64,000 bases of DNA from Treponema sp. OMZ 787 (GCF_024181225.1 NZ_CP051198.1:1674001-1738000); one strand, 5' to 3'. Positions 42,802 to 51,435 are shown, numbered from the stretch's first letter. Translations and numbers: made by a program. Notes: generated by a model from the sequence alone, not told the origin.

Positions 42802-42961
42802 TTAATCTAATTTGTAGTTTAATGTGTAATCAATGTTTAATTGGTAATGTGTAATTGCCGAAACTTGTCAAGTATTAGTATACAAGTTAAATTGTTAATT
42901 TATTATAAAAATCATTCCCCACTACCAATTACCCATATATCCATTATCCATATCCTTATGC

Positions 42962-43052
42962 GGTAAGTGCGGCTTACCCTATAAGGTAAGCCGGTGTTAC
43001 CTTATGCGGTAAACCGGTATTACCTTATAGGGTAAATCTGTGTTACTCTATG
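42962..43052. repeat. Four tandem 23-nt palindromic units
   Basis: Units start with GGTAA at 42962, 42985, 43008 and 43031. Each contains a GGTAA…TTACC-type dyad and a TTATR-like tail; the last is more diverged and runs into the stop codon of the HU-like gene. The spacing is exact at 23 nt for the first three intervals. It separates the HU-like gene from the small exported protein. Confidence 0.8.
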
Positions 43053-43758
43053 AACTTCGGGTAAGAGCTTTGCCGAATCTGCCTGATTTTAGCGTTTTAA
43101 GCTGTTTTGTAGCGTTGGCATACTTCGTTTTTACCTCGATGTACCAGCTGCCTGCCGGCAAGTCCGCAGGGATTATTGCCATGAGGCGGGCGGGTTTGTT
43201 TTCGGCGATGACGGCAGCTCGGACGGCTTCTCCCGTTTCGGGGACGAAGAAGATGCCTTGAGCCGTATCTTTCGGGTCAAACTTGAGCCGGGAACCTACC
43301 AGTTGGACAACGCCGCCTGCGGTCAGTACTTCGTTTACCTTGCCCGATACGATGTCGGTAACTTCGGTAATGTAGGGGTTGGTGTCGGCGGCTTCGACCT
43401 TTTCGCACTTGATTTTACCTACGGCTTCTTTAAGCAGGGTGCCTGCCGAAAGGTTTAAGTGCACGGTGTGCCGTTTTTTGTCGAAGCTGTCGGCTGCCCC
43501 GTTAAAGGTGCCCGATATGCTTAGAGAGGTGTTAAGTAAGGGCGTGTTGAGCGCAGCACCGTCTTTTATAAGGGTGCATACCACCTCTGCGTACACTTGC
43601 AAGGCCGCCTTTGTGTCAGCCTTGGTGAGTGTTGAACCTTTTTGCATCATAAGGTCAATGATTTCGTCAAGGGTGTACGAGCGCACATCCTGCACCTGCG
43701 CCATGTAATCATCCGGCGCAGGGGTGAGTAAGTTTTCTCGTAAACAATATTTTAACAT
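43048..43758 (-). CDS. HU-like DNA-binding domain plus DUF4469 protein
   Basis: The 236 residues have the Bacteroides-type HU-like N-terminal domain (NLLTPAPDDYMAQVQDVRSY, ALNTPLLNTSLSISGTFNGA, DSFDKKRHTVHLNL). They end in a C-terminal DUF4469 Ig-like domain (VTDIVSGKVNEVLTAGGVVQ, GIFFVPETGE, IIPADLPAGSWYIEVKTKY). SD AAGGAGG precedes the ATG. Proteins of this type are typical of Bacteroidota, and the gene is more GC-rich than the genome background around it, which suggests transfer. Its function is undefined; it may bind nucleic acid or act structurally. Confidence 0.82.
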   Translation of the reverse strand: MLKYCLRENLLTPAPDDYMAQVQDVRSYTLDEIIDLMMQKGSTLTKADTKAALQVYAEVVCTLIKDGAALNTPLLNTSLSISGTFNGAADSFDKKRHTVHLNLSAGTLLKEAVGKIKCEKVEAADTNPYITEVTDIVSGKVNEVLTAGGVVQLVGSRLKFDPKDTAQGIFFVPETGEAVRAAVIAENKPARLMAIIPADLPAGSWYIEVKTKYANATKQLKTLKSGRFGKALTRSS

Positions 43759-43801
43759 AAAAACCTCCTTAGTTTTAATCGGTAATCAATTCCCCATTGC
43801 A

Positions 43802-44959
43802 TTACGGCCGGCACGCCGCACGAAAGCCAAACACGTCGCTTTTGCGGTAAGGCATGCCGTCGTCGCTTCGCTCGCCTATAACGCAGCCTTCCGCGCTGTA
43901 GACCCCGCCTCCGCGTAAAACGCGACGTTTGCGACGTTTCCCCGCAGCAGCACCTTGCGGGTCAGTAACCTCGCCAGCTTCTATAAAGTCAAGCCAATCA
44001 AAACACCATTCCCAGACATTTCCGCTCATGTCATAAAGGCCAAGTGCATTTGCAGCCTTGCTTCCTACTGCTGCGGTTTTAGTTACCGCAGGTGTTTGAT
44101 CTATCCAGTCAGTTCCGTTATACCATTCTTTGTAAACGGCAACTCTCGTAAGTTCGTCCCGTAAACTTTCCCACGTTTCTCCTTGGGGTAAAGTCATCCC
44201 TTTAAAGCCTATGGGCTTTTTCATACCGCTTCCGCTCCAGAGTTTCGTTAAATATGCATCGCCACATTTGTCGGCATTCGTACTGTCTTTTCCCTGCCAG
44301 CGGGCTGCATATTCCCATTCCGCTTCGGTAGGAAGGCGATAGCCTTTTTTACTCATATCTGCATAGACAGCATCACACTCGGCTTTATTTGTTGCATCTT
44401 TTAATACGGTACTGTCGGTTTTGCTTTTGCGGTATACACATTCCGTATCGGCATTGTGCGTTTTATGGCTATACGCATTGCACCAAATTATGCAGTCGTA
44501 CCAGTTTATCATCGTTACCGGCTCTTTTTTTCCCGCCTCTGTGGGGGCGTCTCCGTCTGTTCCGGCACTGCCTTCCCTGCCTCTGTTTGCAAAGGTGTAG
44601 CCCTTATGTTCTGCCCAAGCCAATACTTCATACCAGAGATCATAGGTTACCTCCGTCTTACCGAGCTTATAGGGGCTTAATTTTACCTTCCGTCCCTCAA
44701 TAAATACGCATTTCTGTTCATCTGCATCGTACCCGGGCAAAGTGTACTCAGGTTCTGTGCCTACGACGCCGTTTACAGGCGGGATTATTTTTATAAAACC
44801 GTCGCCCGTGTCTTCAAAAGAACCTTCGATAGGAGGTACAGTGTTTTTCTTTTCCTCTTCAACCAGCATCTTCTTTAAAAACGGGTTTTCACAAGACATG
44901 ACCGATACCAAAAGTACCGCCAAAAATAAAACTAAAATCTTACCTTTATGCTTTTTCAT
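43802..44959 (-). CDS. SUMF1/FGE-domain lipoprotein
   Basis: The 385-residue precursor has a lipobox SVMSC. The C-terminal 290 residues are a formylglycine-generating-enzyme-like fold: LGKTEVTYDLWYEVLAWAE, VTMINWYDCIIWCNAYS, YRLPTEAEWEYAAR, LYDMSGNVWEWCFDW, RVLRGGGVYSAEGC and FGFRAACRP. The paired catalytic cysteines of true FGE near the C-terminus are not evident, so it is more likely a binding or structural domain than a sulfatase activator. Its ATG overlaps the OMP stop (ATGA), so the two are coupled. Confidence 0.86.
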   Translation of the reverse strand: MKKHKGKILVLFLAVLLVSVMSCENPFLKKMLVEEEKKNTVPPIEGSFEDTGDGFIKIIPPVNGVVGTEPEYTLPGYDADEQKCVFIEGRKVKLSPYKLGKTEVTYDLWYEVLAWAEHKGYTFANRGREGSAGTDGDAPTEAGKKEPVTMINWYDCIIWCNAYSHKTHNADTECVYRKSKTDSTVLKDATNKAECDAVYADMSKKGYRLPTEAEWEYAARWQGKDSTNADKCGDAYLTKLWSGSGMKKPIGFKGMTLPQGETWESLRDELTRVAVYKEWYNGTDWIDQTPAVTKTAAVGSKAANALGLYDMSGNVWEWCFDWLDFIEAGEVTDPQGAAAGKRRKRRVLRGGGVYSAEGCVIGERSDDGMPYRKSDVFGFRAACRP

Positions 44960-45501
44960 ATTCTAAATCCTCCGCTTATTCCGGCTGCCCAGATTACGGG
45001 GTAGCCGCCTCTTATATATGGTTCGATAAAAAAGTTTTTTACTGCAAAGCGGTAACCGAATGTTCCTTCTCCCAAACCGAAGATAAAGGGTTTTGCGGTC
45101 TTTCCGTTCCAGCCTAAGGAAACGCCACCTTCCGCCTGAACAAAAAAGCCCGAATCGCAGGTTTTAAACTTTTCAAAATCATAGAAGTTCCAGCGGAATA
45201 AAAGAGCCGTATCAAGAAGTCCGTATCTTTTAAATCCCGTCGAATACAAGAGCTTTGCACCGGCTGAAAACCTGCCCGTTTTAACCCAATCAGGCAGTAC
45301 AAACATCCCGTAAAGACCTGCACCCAAGGCATAGCCTTTCGGTACATTCATATTCCCTTCCGCCGAAATACCCAAAGACCAATGAAGGCCGTCTTTTTCT
45401 CTCTTAGGTTCATCCTCAACCTCTTGGGCAAAAAGAACGGAAGCTCCCATAATCCACAAAAACACCGGCACACAGAGTGCTGTTTTTACATAATTTTTCA
45501 T
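44956..45501 (-). CDS. Probable outer-membrane protein
   Basis: The 181 residues start with a signal peptide (CVPVFLWIMGASVLFAQ). The mature part has alternating strands such as GLHWSLGISAEGNM and RFSAGAKLLYSTGFKRYG and ends SGGFRI, suggesting a small beta-barrel. SD GGAGAA precedes the ATG. It is the second gene of the surface run and is translationally coupled to the SUMF1 lipoprotein. Ligand unknown. Confidence 0.7.
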   Translation of the reverse strand: MKNYVKTALCVPVFLWIMGASVLFAQEVEDEPKREKDGLHWSLGISAEGNMNVPKGYALGAGLYGMFVLPDWVKTGRFSAGAKLLYSTGFKRYGLLDTALLFRWNFYDFEKFKTCDSGFFVQAEGGVSLGWNGKTAKPFIFGLGEGTFGYRFAVKNFFIEPYIRGGYPVIWAAGISGGFRI

Positions 45502-45537
45502 ACATCAATTCTCCAAACAATTATTAATTCCCCATTA

Positions 45538-48500
45538 CTATTCATCTTCCCAGCGGATGCGGCACACGACATCTACCTCGCCTTTGTCTTTATCGTGGAA
45601 TTCAAGCCTAAACGTTTTTTCTTGATCAAGCGATATTGTTTGTCCTTCAAATTTCAACTGATCGTTCTGATACGTAATATCTTTAGTTACTTCTGCAATA
45701 AGGTCATCATTAGAAGCACCACCGGTTTTATCCTTTTCTTTTATCAAAAAATAAGCTCCTACCGTCTTGTCATCAGTGTAATCGAAAAGAACATCTTGGC
45801 TGCTGTTTATGTTATACGTTTTCCCCTTTTTTTTAGGTTTCCATGCGTTATCCCTACCCAGACTATGTACATTTTGACCATCGAGTTTCATCGTCCAGTA
45901 ATACTCGGCATCTGTAGCACCGTCATGCTCTTTTATACTGATAATCTTTTCAATCGTATACCTCAGTTTTCCCGTTACAAACTTTACCTCATTGCCGACT
46001 TTTTTATACCGCCAGTTATTACCGCCGTCCGGAGCGAGCTTAAAGTTTTCCTTCTTTGCACGCTCACCTACGGCAAGTACTCTGTTTTTTTGGTAGTCGG
46101 CAACTCTTATTTTTGCGGCGGGTTTATTTGTCAATGCGCCGGTTACGGTAACGGTTTTGCCGCTTTCCAAATAGACCTCGTTGTCTGTGTTTGACTCCGC
46201 CGTAACTAAAGCACTGCCTTCCATCTTGAATGTACCCTTTACGTATACACCGCCGCCCTTACCGGCCTTGCAGTTAGTGATAGTGCTTGAGCCTTGCATA
46301 ATGAGCGTGCCTCCATTGTCGATGTATACGCCGCCGCCTTCATTAGTTGAGCCTACTTGGGCGTTTTTAAGCGTTATGTCTTTAAGAATGAGTGTTTTGC
46401 CGTTTTCCAGCTTAAAGATACGCGTTATGCCGCTTGCGTTCAAAACAGCGGAAGAACTGCCCTTTATGGTGAGGTTCCTGCCGAGCTTAATTTCGCCCGC
46501 ATTGTCTCCGCCGGTCGCTGTTATTTCCCCGTTGATAACGATGGTGTGGGCGCCTTCCGTCTTTGCCGCTTCTTCTTTAAGCCGTTTCCACGCATCGGAG
46601 CCGCCGCCTGCTAAATTGAATTCACCCGGTTTAAACTTTACCCTTACGGTTTTTTCGGCAGTTACGTTGGAGAGGGTTGCGGTAGTGCTGTTAGACGGAC
46701 TTGCCGTTACACCCGTCCAGCGGTCTACTTCCCAGCCGTTATCGGGCGTTGCGGTAAAGGTTACACTTTCGCCGTGCGGTACGGTAAAGCTTGGGCTGTA
46801 GCTTCCGCTTGCCGTTTGATGGGAGCCGTTATACACACCTTTAAGGCTTCCGCCCCGTCCGTCTTGTACGCTGAACCTTACGGTATAGGTTTGGCGTTTT
46901 ACGGTAAACCTTATAGTTTGTGTTGTACTGCCGTTTTGAGCTTTTACTGTAATGGTAAACTGCGTTCCACCGTTTGCGGGTATGTTTGCGTTTCCGCTAG
47001 GACTTACGCTTGCCGTTGCTCCCGTGCTGTTAGCGTCAAACATAAAGTCCGTTACTCTTGCCGTAGTTGAAGCCACCGTGTATTCGGCAGCAAAGTTACC
47101 GTTGGAATCGGATGTTTTAAGTTCTCCGTTAAGTTTAAAGCTCGCCAAATTTGCAACGTCGTTTTGTGCACGGGTTACCTGTACCGTTTTTGACCATGCA
47201 GGATAATTTCCCGGACTTGCTGCAACATTTATGGTAAGATTTTGGGGAACTCCTGCTGTTAAGTTGAGCCCTGCAGAAGGTTCTATTGTGAACGGAATAT
47301 TCGTGTGTTCGTTAAATTTAAGAACGATATCGCTTTTTTGTACCGTAGCTGTCGTATACGGCAGGGTAACGGAACCGCCGAGAGCATTTTGTCCGTGTAT
47401 GGTAAGCGTTTGCGGTGTTAAGGCACTAAGCTGTACGAATTGTACGCTTACCTCTGTATTTGCCGTTACGGTAAGAGAGGCTGAGGCTTGACCGTTCTGT
47501 CCGTTAAAACCGTCGGAAGGTGTACATATCCAGTTTCCAACCTTGTATTGGTTAGGGTTGTTCGGTGTTGCGGTAAAGGTTACGCTTCCCCCGTAGGGTA
47601 CGGTAAGGGTTTGGGTATCGTTTCCGCTCGCCGTTTCGGTGTTTCCGTTATAGGAACCTTGAAGGCTTCCGTTTCCGCCTTGTACGCGGAATGTTACAGT
47701 GAATTGTTTAACCAATTTGACAAAGAAGGTTTTAGATTCGCTTTCGACATAGCCCGCCTCACTTGCTTTTAATGTGATTTTGTATATGGCTCCGCTTTCG
47801 TTATTTCCAAGAGCCGGTAAGGTAAAATCGGCAGTTGTTGTGCCCAAAACAGAGCCTGCGCCGTTCCAGTTGTTTGAACCCGACACCTTTTTTTCTATAG
47901 TTCCGGTTATGCTTGCCCCTTCTTTTGCCCGTGCCTGTAAAGTAATTGCCATATTGGTGTTTATTTCATACGGAGAATTCTCGGAATTTTCCGTTATCGG
48001 GCTATTGTTGTGATACAGCTCAACGGGCGACAGTTTGTTTGTTGCCGTACTTTTCGTTATTTCGGGGGAGCTTAAGCCTTTTTCGTCGGTCAGTTTAAGT
48101 GTGTATTCTTTTGCGGCACCTACTTTTACTTGTACATCGGTTTTTAAATAGATTATCCACCTTTCTGTCGGCGTGTCATCTATGGTAACTCCCTGGTTTA
48201 CATCGCCGGCTTCCAGTTTTTTCACGCTTGCGACAGGTAAAAGAATGCCCGAATTGCCTATGTTAAAGCCGCTTTTATCCGGCTTTACGGTAAGGGGAAG
48301 GGTTTGAGCCGTTCCGCCCTGCGGGGTAACGGTAATTGATGCTATGTCTTTGTGTAAAAGGTCTGTATCGCCCGGCCCCGCTTTTTTATCCATATCTTTC
48401 ACTTCAAAGCACAGTACATAGTACCAGGTGATGCCGTCTTGCATTTTGCACAAGGCTTTGTATTCTAAGGCGGGAGGCGGGGTATTGGCACGCAGTTTAA

Positions 48501-48981
48501 ATGTGTATTTTTGCTCAAACTTTCGGCCTTCTTTATTGTAAAGGGTGATTGCAGGGCTTAAGTTTTGACTGCCCCACTCGGAATATTTTAAAAAGGCTTC
48601 TTTATATATCAATTCGATGCGGTCGGAAGATGTTTGTCTAAAATAGTAATCTATTTCTGCCCTAGGCGCATTCATACCGTCGGTACCTTTTACGCCGTTT
48701 TCAAAGACTACAATGTCCGAAGGCGAGCCTTGAGCACCGGGGATTTTAAGTATGTATTTTTGAGGATTTGTAAGTTTTAAGATTATGGTTTTATCTCCGG
48801 CACTCGGCAAACAAGGATACCCCTCGTTGTCCGTTCCGGCTGCGGGAATTTCGTTTCCGATAATTAGCACGATAGATGACCAATATTCAAGATCTCTTTC
48901 AATATCCGAAAAAAAGTGATCACAGGCACTTAAAAGCAGTAAAACCGTAATTACAATCAAAAAAGCTTTAACATTACGCAT
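45538..48981 (-). CDS. Large surface lipoprotein with InlB B-repeats, cadherin-like and beta-helix domains
   Basis: The 1147-residue precursor starts at the ATG 48979–48981 (MRNVKAFLIVITVLLLLSAC), with a clear lipobox. Several Ig-like domains are followed by an InlB B-repeat/bacterial repeat (VTFRVQGGNGSLQGSYNGNT), a cadherin-like b4 beta-sandwich (VANLASFKLNGELKTSDSNG), and a second InlB-like repeat (VRFSVQDGRGGSLKGVYNGS). A short right-handed beta-helix follows (GGGVYIDNGGTLIM, GGGVYVKGTFKMEG), then a C-terminal domain. The frame from 49059 is not used because the signal peptide begins at 48981. It is probably an adhesin. The upstream region has direct repeats and a -10 without a good -35, suggesting an activator-dependent promoter. 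Confidence 0.82.
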   Translation of the reverse strand: MRNVKAFLIVITVLLLLSACDHFFSDIERDLEYWSSIVLIIGNEIPAAGTDNEGYPCLPSAGDKTIILKLTNPQKYILKIPGAQGSPSDIVVFENGVKGTDGMNAPRAEIDYYFRQTSSDRIELIYKEAFLKYSEWGSQNLSPAITLYNKEGRKFEQKYTFKLRANTPPPALEYKALCKMQDGITWYYVLCFEVKDMDKKAGPGDTDLLHKDIASITVTPQGGTAQTLPLTVKPDKSGFNIGNSGILLPVASVKKLEAGDVNQGVTIDDTPTERWIIYLKTDVQVKVGAAKEYTLKLTDEKGLSSPEITKSTATNKLSPVELYHNNSPITENSENSPYEINTNMAITLQARAKEGASITGTIEKKVSGSNNWNGAGSVLGTTTADFTLPALGNNESGAIYKITLKASEAGYVESESKTFFVKLVKQFTVTFRVQGGNGSLQGSYNGNTETASGNDTQTLTVPYGGSVTFTATPNNPNQYKVGNWICTPSDGFNGQNGQASASLTVTANTEVSVQFVQLSALTPQTLTIHGQNALGGSVTLPYTTATVQKSDIVLKFNEHTNIPFTIEPSAGLNLTAGVPQNLTINVAASPGNYPAWSKTVQVTRAQNDVANLASFKLNGELKTSDSNGNFAAEYTVASTTARVTDFMFDANSTGATASVSPSGNANIPANGGTQFTITVKAQNGSTTQTIRFTVKRQTYTVRFSVQDGRGGSLKGVYNGSHQTASGSYSPSFTVPHGESVTFTATPDNGWEVDRWTGVTASPSNSTTATLSNVTAEKTVRVKFKPGEFNLAGGGSDAWKRLKEEAAKTEGAHTIVINGEITATGGDNAGEIKLGRNLTIKGSSSAVLNASGITRIFKLENGKTLILKDITLKNAQVGSTNEGGGVYIDNGGTLIMQGSSTITNCKAGKGGGVYVKGTFKMEGSALVTAESNTDNEVYLESGKTVTVTGALTNKPAAKIRVADYQKNRVLAVGERAKKENFKLAPDGGNNWRYKKVGNEVKFVTGKLRYTIEKIISIKEHDGATDAEYYWTMKLDGQNVHSLGRDNAWKPKKKGKTYNINSSQDVLFDYTDDKTVGAYFLIKEKDKTGGASNDDLIAEVTKDITYQNDQLKFEGQTISLDQEKTFRLEFHDKDKGEVDVVCRIRWEDE

Positions 48982-49006
48982 AAACTCACTCTCCCTAGTC
49001 TTTTGA

Positions 49007-49012
49007 ATTATA
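49007..49012 (-). promoter_or_regulatory. -10 box of the large lipoprotein, no matching -35
   Basis: TATAAT lies on the minus strand at 49007–49012. I find no TTGACA-like box at 16–18 bases, but two 16-bp direct repeats lie 49–90 bases further upstream. Confidence 0.5.
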
Positions 49013-49060
49013 CCCAAAAATACAACAAAATTATATAAAAAACAGGGGGTAAACGGCAAA

Positions 49061-49097
49061 AAGAACCATGGTTACCCAAAAAAGAACTTTGGTTACC
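49061..49097. repeat. Two 16-bp direct repeats, 21 bp apart (activator-site candidate)
   Basis: The plus-strand copies AAGAACCATGGTTACC (49061–49076) and AAGAACTTTGGTTACC (49082–49097) differ at two positions. The 21-bp spacing is two helical turns, so proteins bound to both would sit on the same face. Confidence 0.65.
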
Positions 49098-49137
49098 TGC
49101 TCAAAATCGGACATACGTGTCCGATTTTGAGCAGGTA
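49094..49137. repeat. Perfect 20-bp inverted repeat upstream of the membrane LuxR-type regulator
   Basis: Arms at 49094–49113 and 49118–49137 are perfect complements with a TACG loop; the left arm begins TACCTGCTCAAAATCGGACA. It ends immediately before the regulator's -35 box and overlaps the end of the second direct repeat. Confidence 0.85.
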
Positions 49138-49166
49138 TTGCTATTTTTTTTTAATACTACTATAAT
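49138..49166 (+). promoter_or_regulatory. Promoter giving a leaderless transcript of the membrane LuxR regulator
   Basis: TTGCTA (49138–49143) and TATAAT (49161–49166) are separated by 17 bases. The ATG at 49174 is seven bases after the -10 box and there is no SD. Confidence 0.65.
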
Positions 49167-49173
49167 CAAAAGT

Positions 49174-49932
49174 ATGAAGAAGTTTTTTAATGCCGGCCGT
49201 GTTATGTATTTGTTGGGAATTTTTGTATTAAGCACTGCAATAGTGATGAATATTACCAATCAATTTCCGCTGGCGGGGTTTCTTCCCGTAGTTATTAGGA
49301 TTGACTTTGTTATAAATTGCATTTGTCTGTTTTTTTGCCTGATTCTTTTTATAAAACCCAAAAATAATATTCTTACATATATGATGTTTTTTATGGAAGC
49401 CGGAGTTACTGCACACATGGGATTCGTGGGTATCGGCACTCTTCTTTTTGCGGCAGGCTGTGTTATGGTTTTTGTAAACGGGGATTTTAAAACCTATTAT
49501 AAACAAAAAATTGCGGCTCTTACAATTTATTGGCTTCTTATCAGCATCGGTTTGTATTTTTCTTTCAGTATAAGATATTTTATTTTTGAAATTACTTTGA
49601 CCGGTTTTTATTTTGGGCTTCTTGTATGCCTATATAAAAAGCTTGAAGCAAACCTCTCATATCTTTTGCCTCCGACCGAAATAGTTTCTACCGAAATAAA
49701 TCTTCCGCCCAAAGGCAGTGTTTTAGAACTGGAAGAATACGGTATCTCAGAACGCCAAAAGGACTTTATTTTAGGCTCGATTATGAACGGAAAAACTTAT
49801 GAAGAACTGTCAGCCGAATTCCACGTAAGTACTTCTGTCGTAAAAAAAGATATGGCTTCGGCCTGTAAAAGTTTGGGAGTTGCAAACCGGGAAGCCCTGC
49901 GTATTCTTTTATTACAGTACAGAATAGAATAA
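49174..49932 (+). CDS. Membrane-embedded LuxR-type HTH regulator
   Basis: The 252 residues start at the ATG of 49174 (MKKFFNAGRVMYLLGIFVLS); an upstream in-frame ATG at 49117 lies inside the inverted repeat. Six or seven hydrophobic helices occupy roughly residues 8–165. A cytoplasmic LuxR-type HTH follows (GISERQKDFILGSIMNGKTY then HVSTSVVKKDMASACKSLGV). One-component membrane regulators of this design sense a signal in the membrane and bind nearby DNA directly. It is divergent from the large lipoprotein operon. Autoregulation through the inverted repeat and activation of the operon through the direct repeats are inferred. Confidence 0.75.
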   Translation: MKKFFNAGRVMYLLGIFVLSTAIVMNITNQFPLAGFLPVVIRIDFVINCICLFFCLILFIKPKNNILTYMMFFMEAGVTAHMGFVGIGTLLFAAGCVMVFVNGDFKTYYKQKIAALTIYWLLISIGLYFSFSIRYFIFEITLTGFYFGLLVCLYKKLEANLSYLLPPTEIVSTEINLPPKGSVLELEEYGISERQKDFILGSIMNGKTYEELSAEFHVSTSVVKKDMASACKSLGVANREALRILLLQYRIE

Positions 49933-49953
49933 TATTTTGTTTATTAAATCCGC

Positions 49954-51435
49954 CTACTTTATATCGATATAAAATTTCTTAATATACCGTATTCTTGCAT
50001 CTGCCTTATCCCAGAACTTACTTTGAGGATAGGCTTTTGTTAAGGTTTGATAGGCTTCCAGGGCTTTTTTTACGTTTTTATTCGGTCCGTTTAGCTCGTA
50101 AGCCTGCCCTCGTAAAAACAAGGCCTCGTCCAAATTTTCAGAATAATTTTTAAAAAAATTATCTGCTGAATTTATGGCATCCGACGAATTTCCTTCAGAA
50201 ATATAGCCTCTTATCATACCCAGAAGTTCTGAAGCAGATTTAAATTCTTTTCCGGCTATTTTAGATTCAGGCTTTTCGGTTACCGTTAAAATATCCGGAG
50301 AATCATAAACCTTTTCATTCTCATTTTTTTTAATTGAAGAGTCAGGCTTTACAGGTGTTCCGGCTGAAACCGCATCCGATTTATTGGATGAATATTTCTT
50401 TTCATTTTTAACATCGGACTTTTTTTCCATTTGAGCATTTACAGGCCCCTTATAATCCGGAGCTTTAACGGTATCGCTTAACTTTGTCTTCGTCTTTTCT
50501 ACATGAACAGCAATCGAATCCGAAATAAAATTATCAGAAAAAACATCAAAATGAGAAAAATTAAGAATATAAGAGCCTTCATTTAGTGCACCAAAATGAA
50601 ATGTTGAAGTACCGTTTTGAAGTTTTCTTTGCTGATATTTTATGCCCTTTTGTGCAGAGGACTCTCCTAAATAAACCCATCCTTCTCCCGGGTACACAAC
50701 TTCAAGCCTCTGACCGGTATAAACATTTACTGAGCGTGAGGCCTTTTCCTCTTTCGTTTCATCAGGTTCGGTGCTGGGAAACTCGGAAAAAACTCTTACA
50801 GGATCGGTATCCTTAATTTTTTCTTCATTTACAGCATCATTATTAATAGGAGCCTCAGCAATATCTGTATCAGGCTTTAACGCTTGCTTTTTCTCGGGCA
50901 TAGTTATAAGCGGCTGATTAGGAGCCGGAAGAATCGGTCTCTCAAGTTGTTTTTCTTTAGGCTCAGTTAAGAGATAACCGTTAATTACGGAAGGCAAATC
51001 CGCAGCATAATTATTACTCAAAGCTGTGTCATTGTCATCTTCGGTATCAATTATAAGCTCCAAGGAAGGCTTATCGGCAACAGGCTTGGGATCAGAAACC
51101 GACTTTTCAGAATCCGCTTCAAGCACTTTTTCGGAATCATTATACTGTTCGGAATCCTTATCCTGTAAAATAGAGTCTTCATTTTTTTTAGGTAAAATAC
51201 CTTTAGCTTTTTGAGTATTTTCAGGTACTTTCATAACAATAATATTCTCGGACTTTTTTACATCTTCAGTCTCTTCGAAAGACTTAGGTTCAATATCATT
51301 AGTAACAGAAACTTCAGGTTTTCTATCTTCGGATAAATTTAAATTTTCATCCGAATTTTTTTTTGTACTCGCACAGGAATTAAAAAAGATAAAAATCAAA
51401 AATACAATTAATGTAAAGCGTATTGAAAATTTCAT
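49954..51435 (-). CDS. Lipoprotein with C-terminal TPR-like repeats
   Basis: The 493-residue precursor has a lipobox FFNSC. Residues 25–220 are an acidic, low-complexity, probably disordered tether. A beta-rich domain follows (QRLEVVYPGEGWVYLGESSA). The last ~90 residues contain TPR-like helices (SADNFFKNYSENLDEALFLR, ALEAYQTLTKAYPQSKFWDK), reminiscent of outer-membrane assembly or cell-division coordinator proteins. It overlaps the upstream membrane gene by four bases (ATGA; SD GGAGG) and forms the end of the smc operon. Confidence 0.75.
   Translation of the reverse strand: MKFSIRFTLIVFLIFIFFNSCASTKKNSDENLNLSEDRKPEVSVTNDIEPKSFEETEDVKKSENIIVMKVPENTQKAKGILPKKNEDSILQDKDSEQYNDSEKVLEADSEKSVSDPKPVADKPSLELIIDTEDDNDTALSNNYAADLPSVINGYLLTEPKEKQLERPILPAPNQPLITMPEKKQALKPDTDIAEAPINNDAVNEEKIKDTDPVRVFSEFPSTEPDETKEEKASRSVNVYTGQRLEVVYPGEGWVYLGESSAQKGIKYQQRKLQNGTSTFHFGALNEGSYILNFSHFDVFSDNFISDSIAVHVEKTKTKLSDTVKAPDYKGPVNAQMEKKSDVKNEKKYSSNKSDAVSAGTPVKPDSSIKKNENEKVYDSPDILTVTEKPESKIAGKEFKSASELLGMIRGYISEGNSSDAINSADNFFKNYSENLDEALFLRGQAYELNGPNKNVKKALEAYQTLTKAYPQSKFWDKADARIRYIKKFYIDIK

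Noticed and set aside
42820-42855. Duplicated 11-mer taatgtgtaat
   Set aside because: It is AT-rich and short; it could be background repetition, and I cannot test its frequency.
42962-43052. CRISPR array
   Set aside because: Units are contiguous 23-nt repeats without distinct spacers, and no cas genes are in the window.
43802-44959. True formylglycine-generating enzyme
   Set aside because: The paired C-terminal catalytic cysteines are not visible and no sulfatase gene is nearby.
46181-46801. Plus-strand ORF of 206 codons
   Set aside because: It is antisense to the large lipoprotein, which has a lipobox and domain structure; GC-rich coding DNA creates such shadows. The same applies to 45382–46194.
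49117-49173. Upstream start of the LuxR-type regulator
   Set aside because: The codons lie in the inverted repeat and promoter; 49174 directly follows the -10 box and begins the membrane protein properly.
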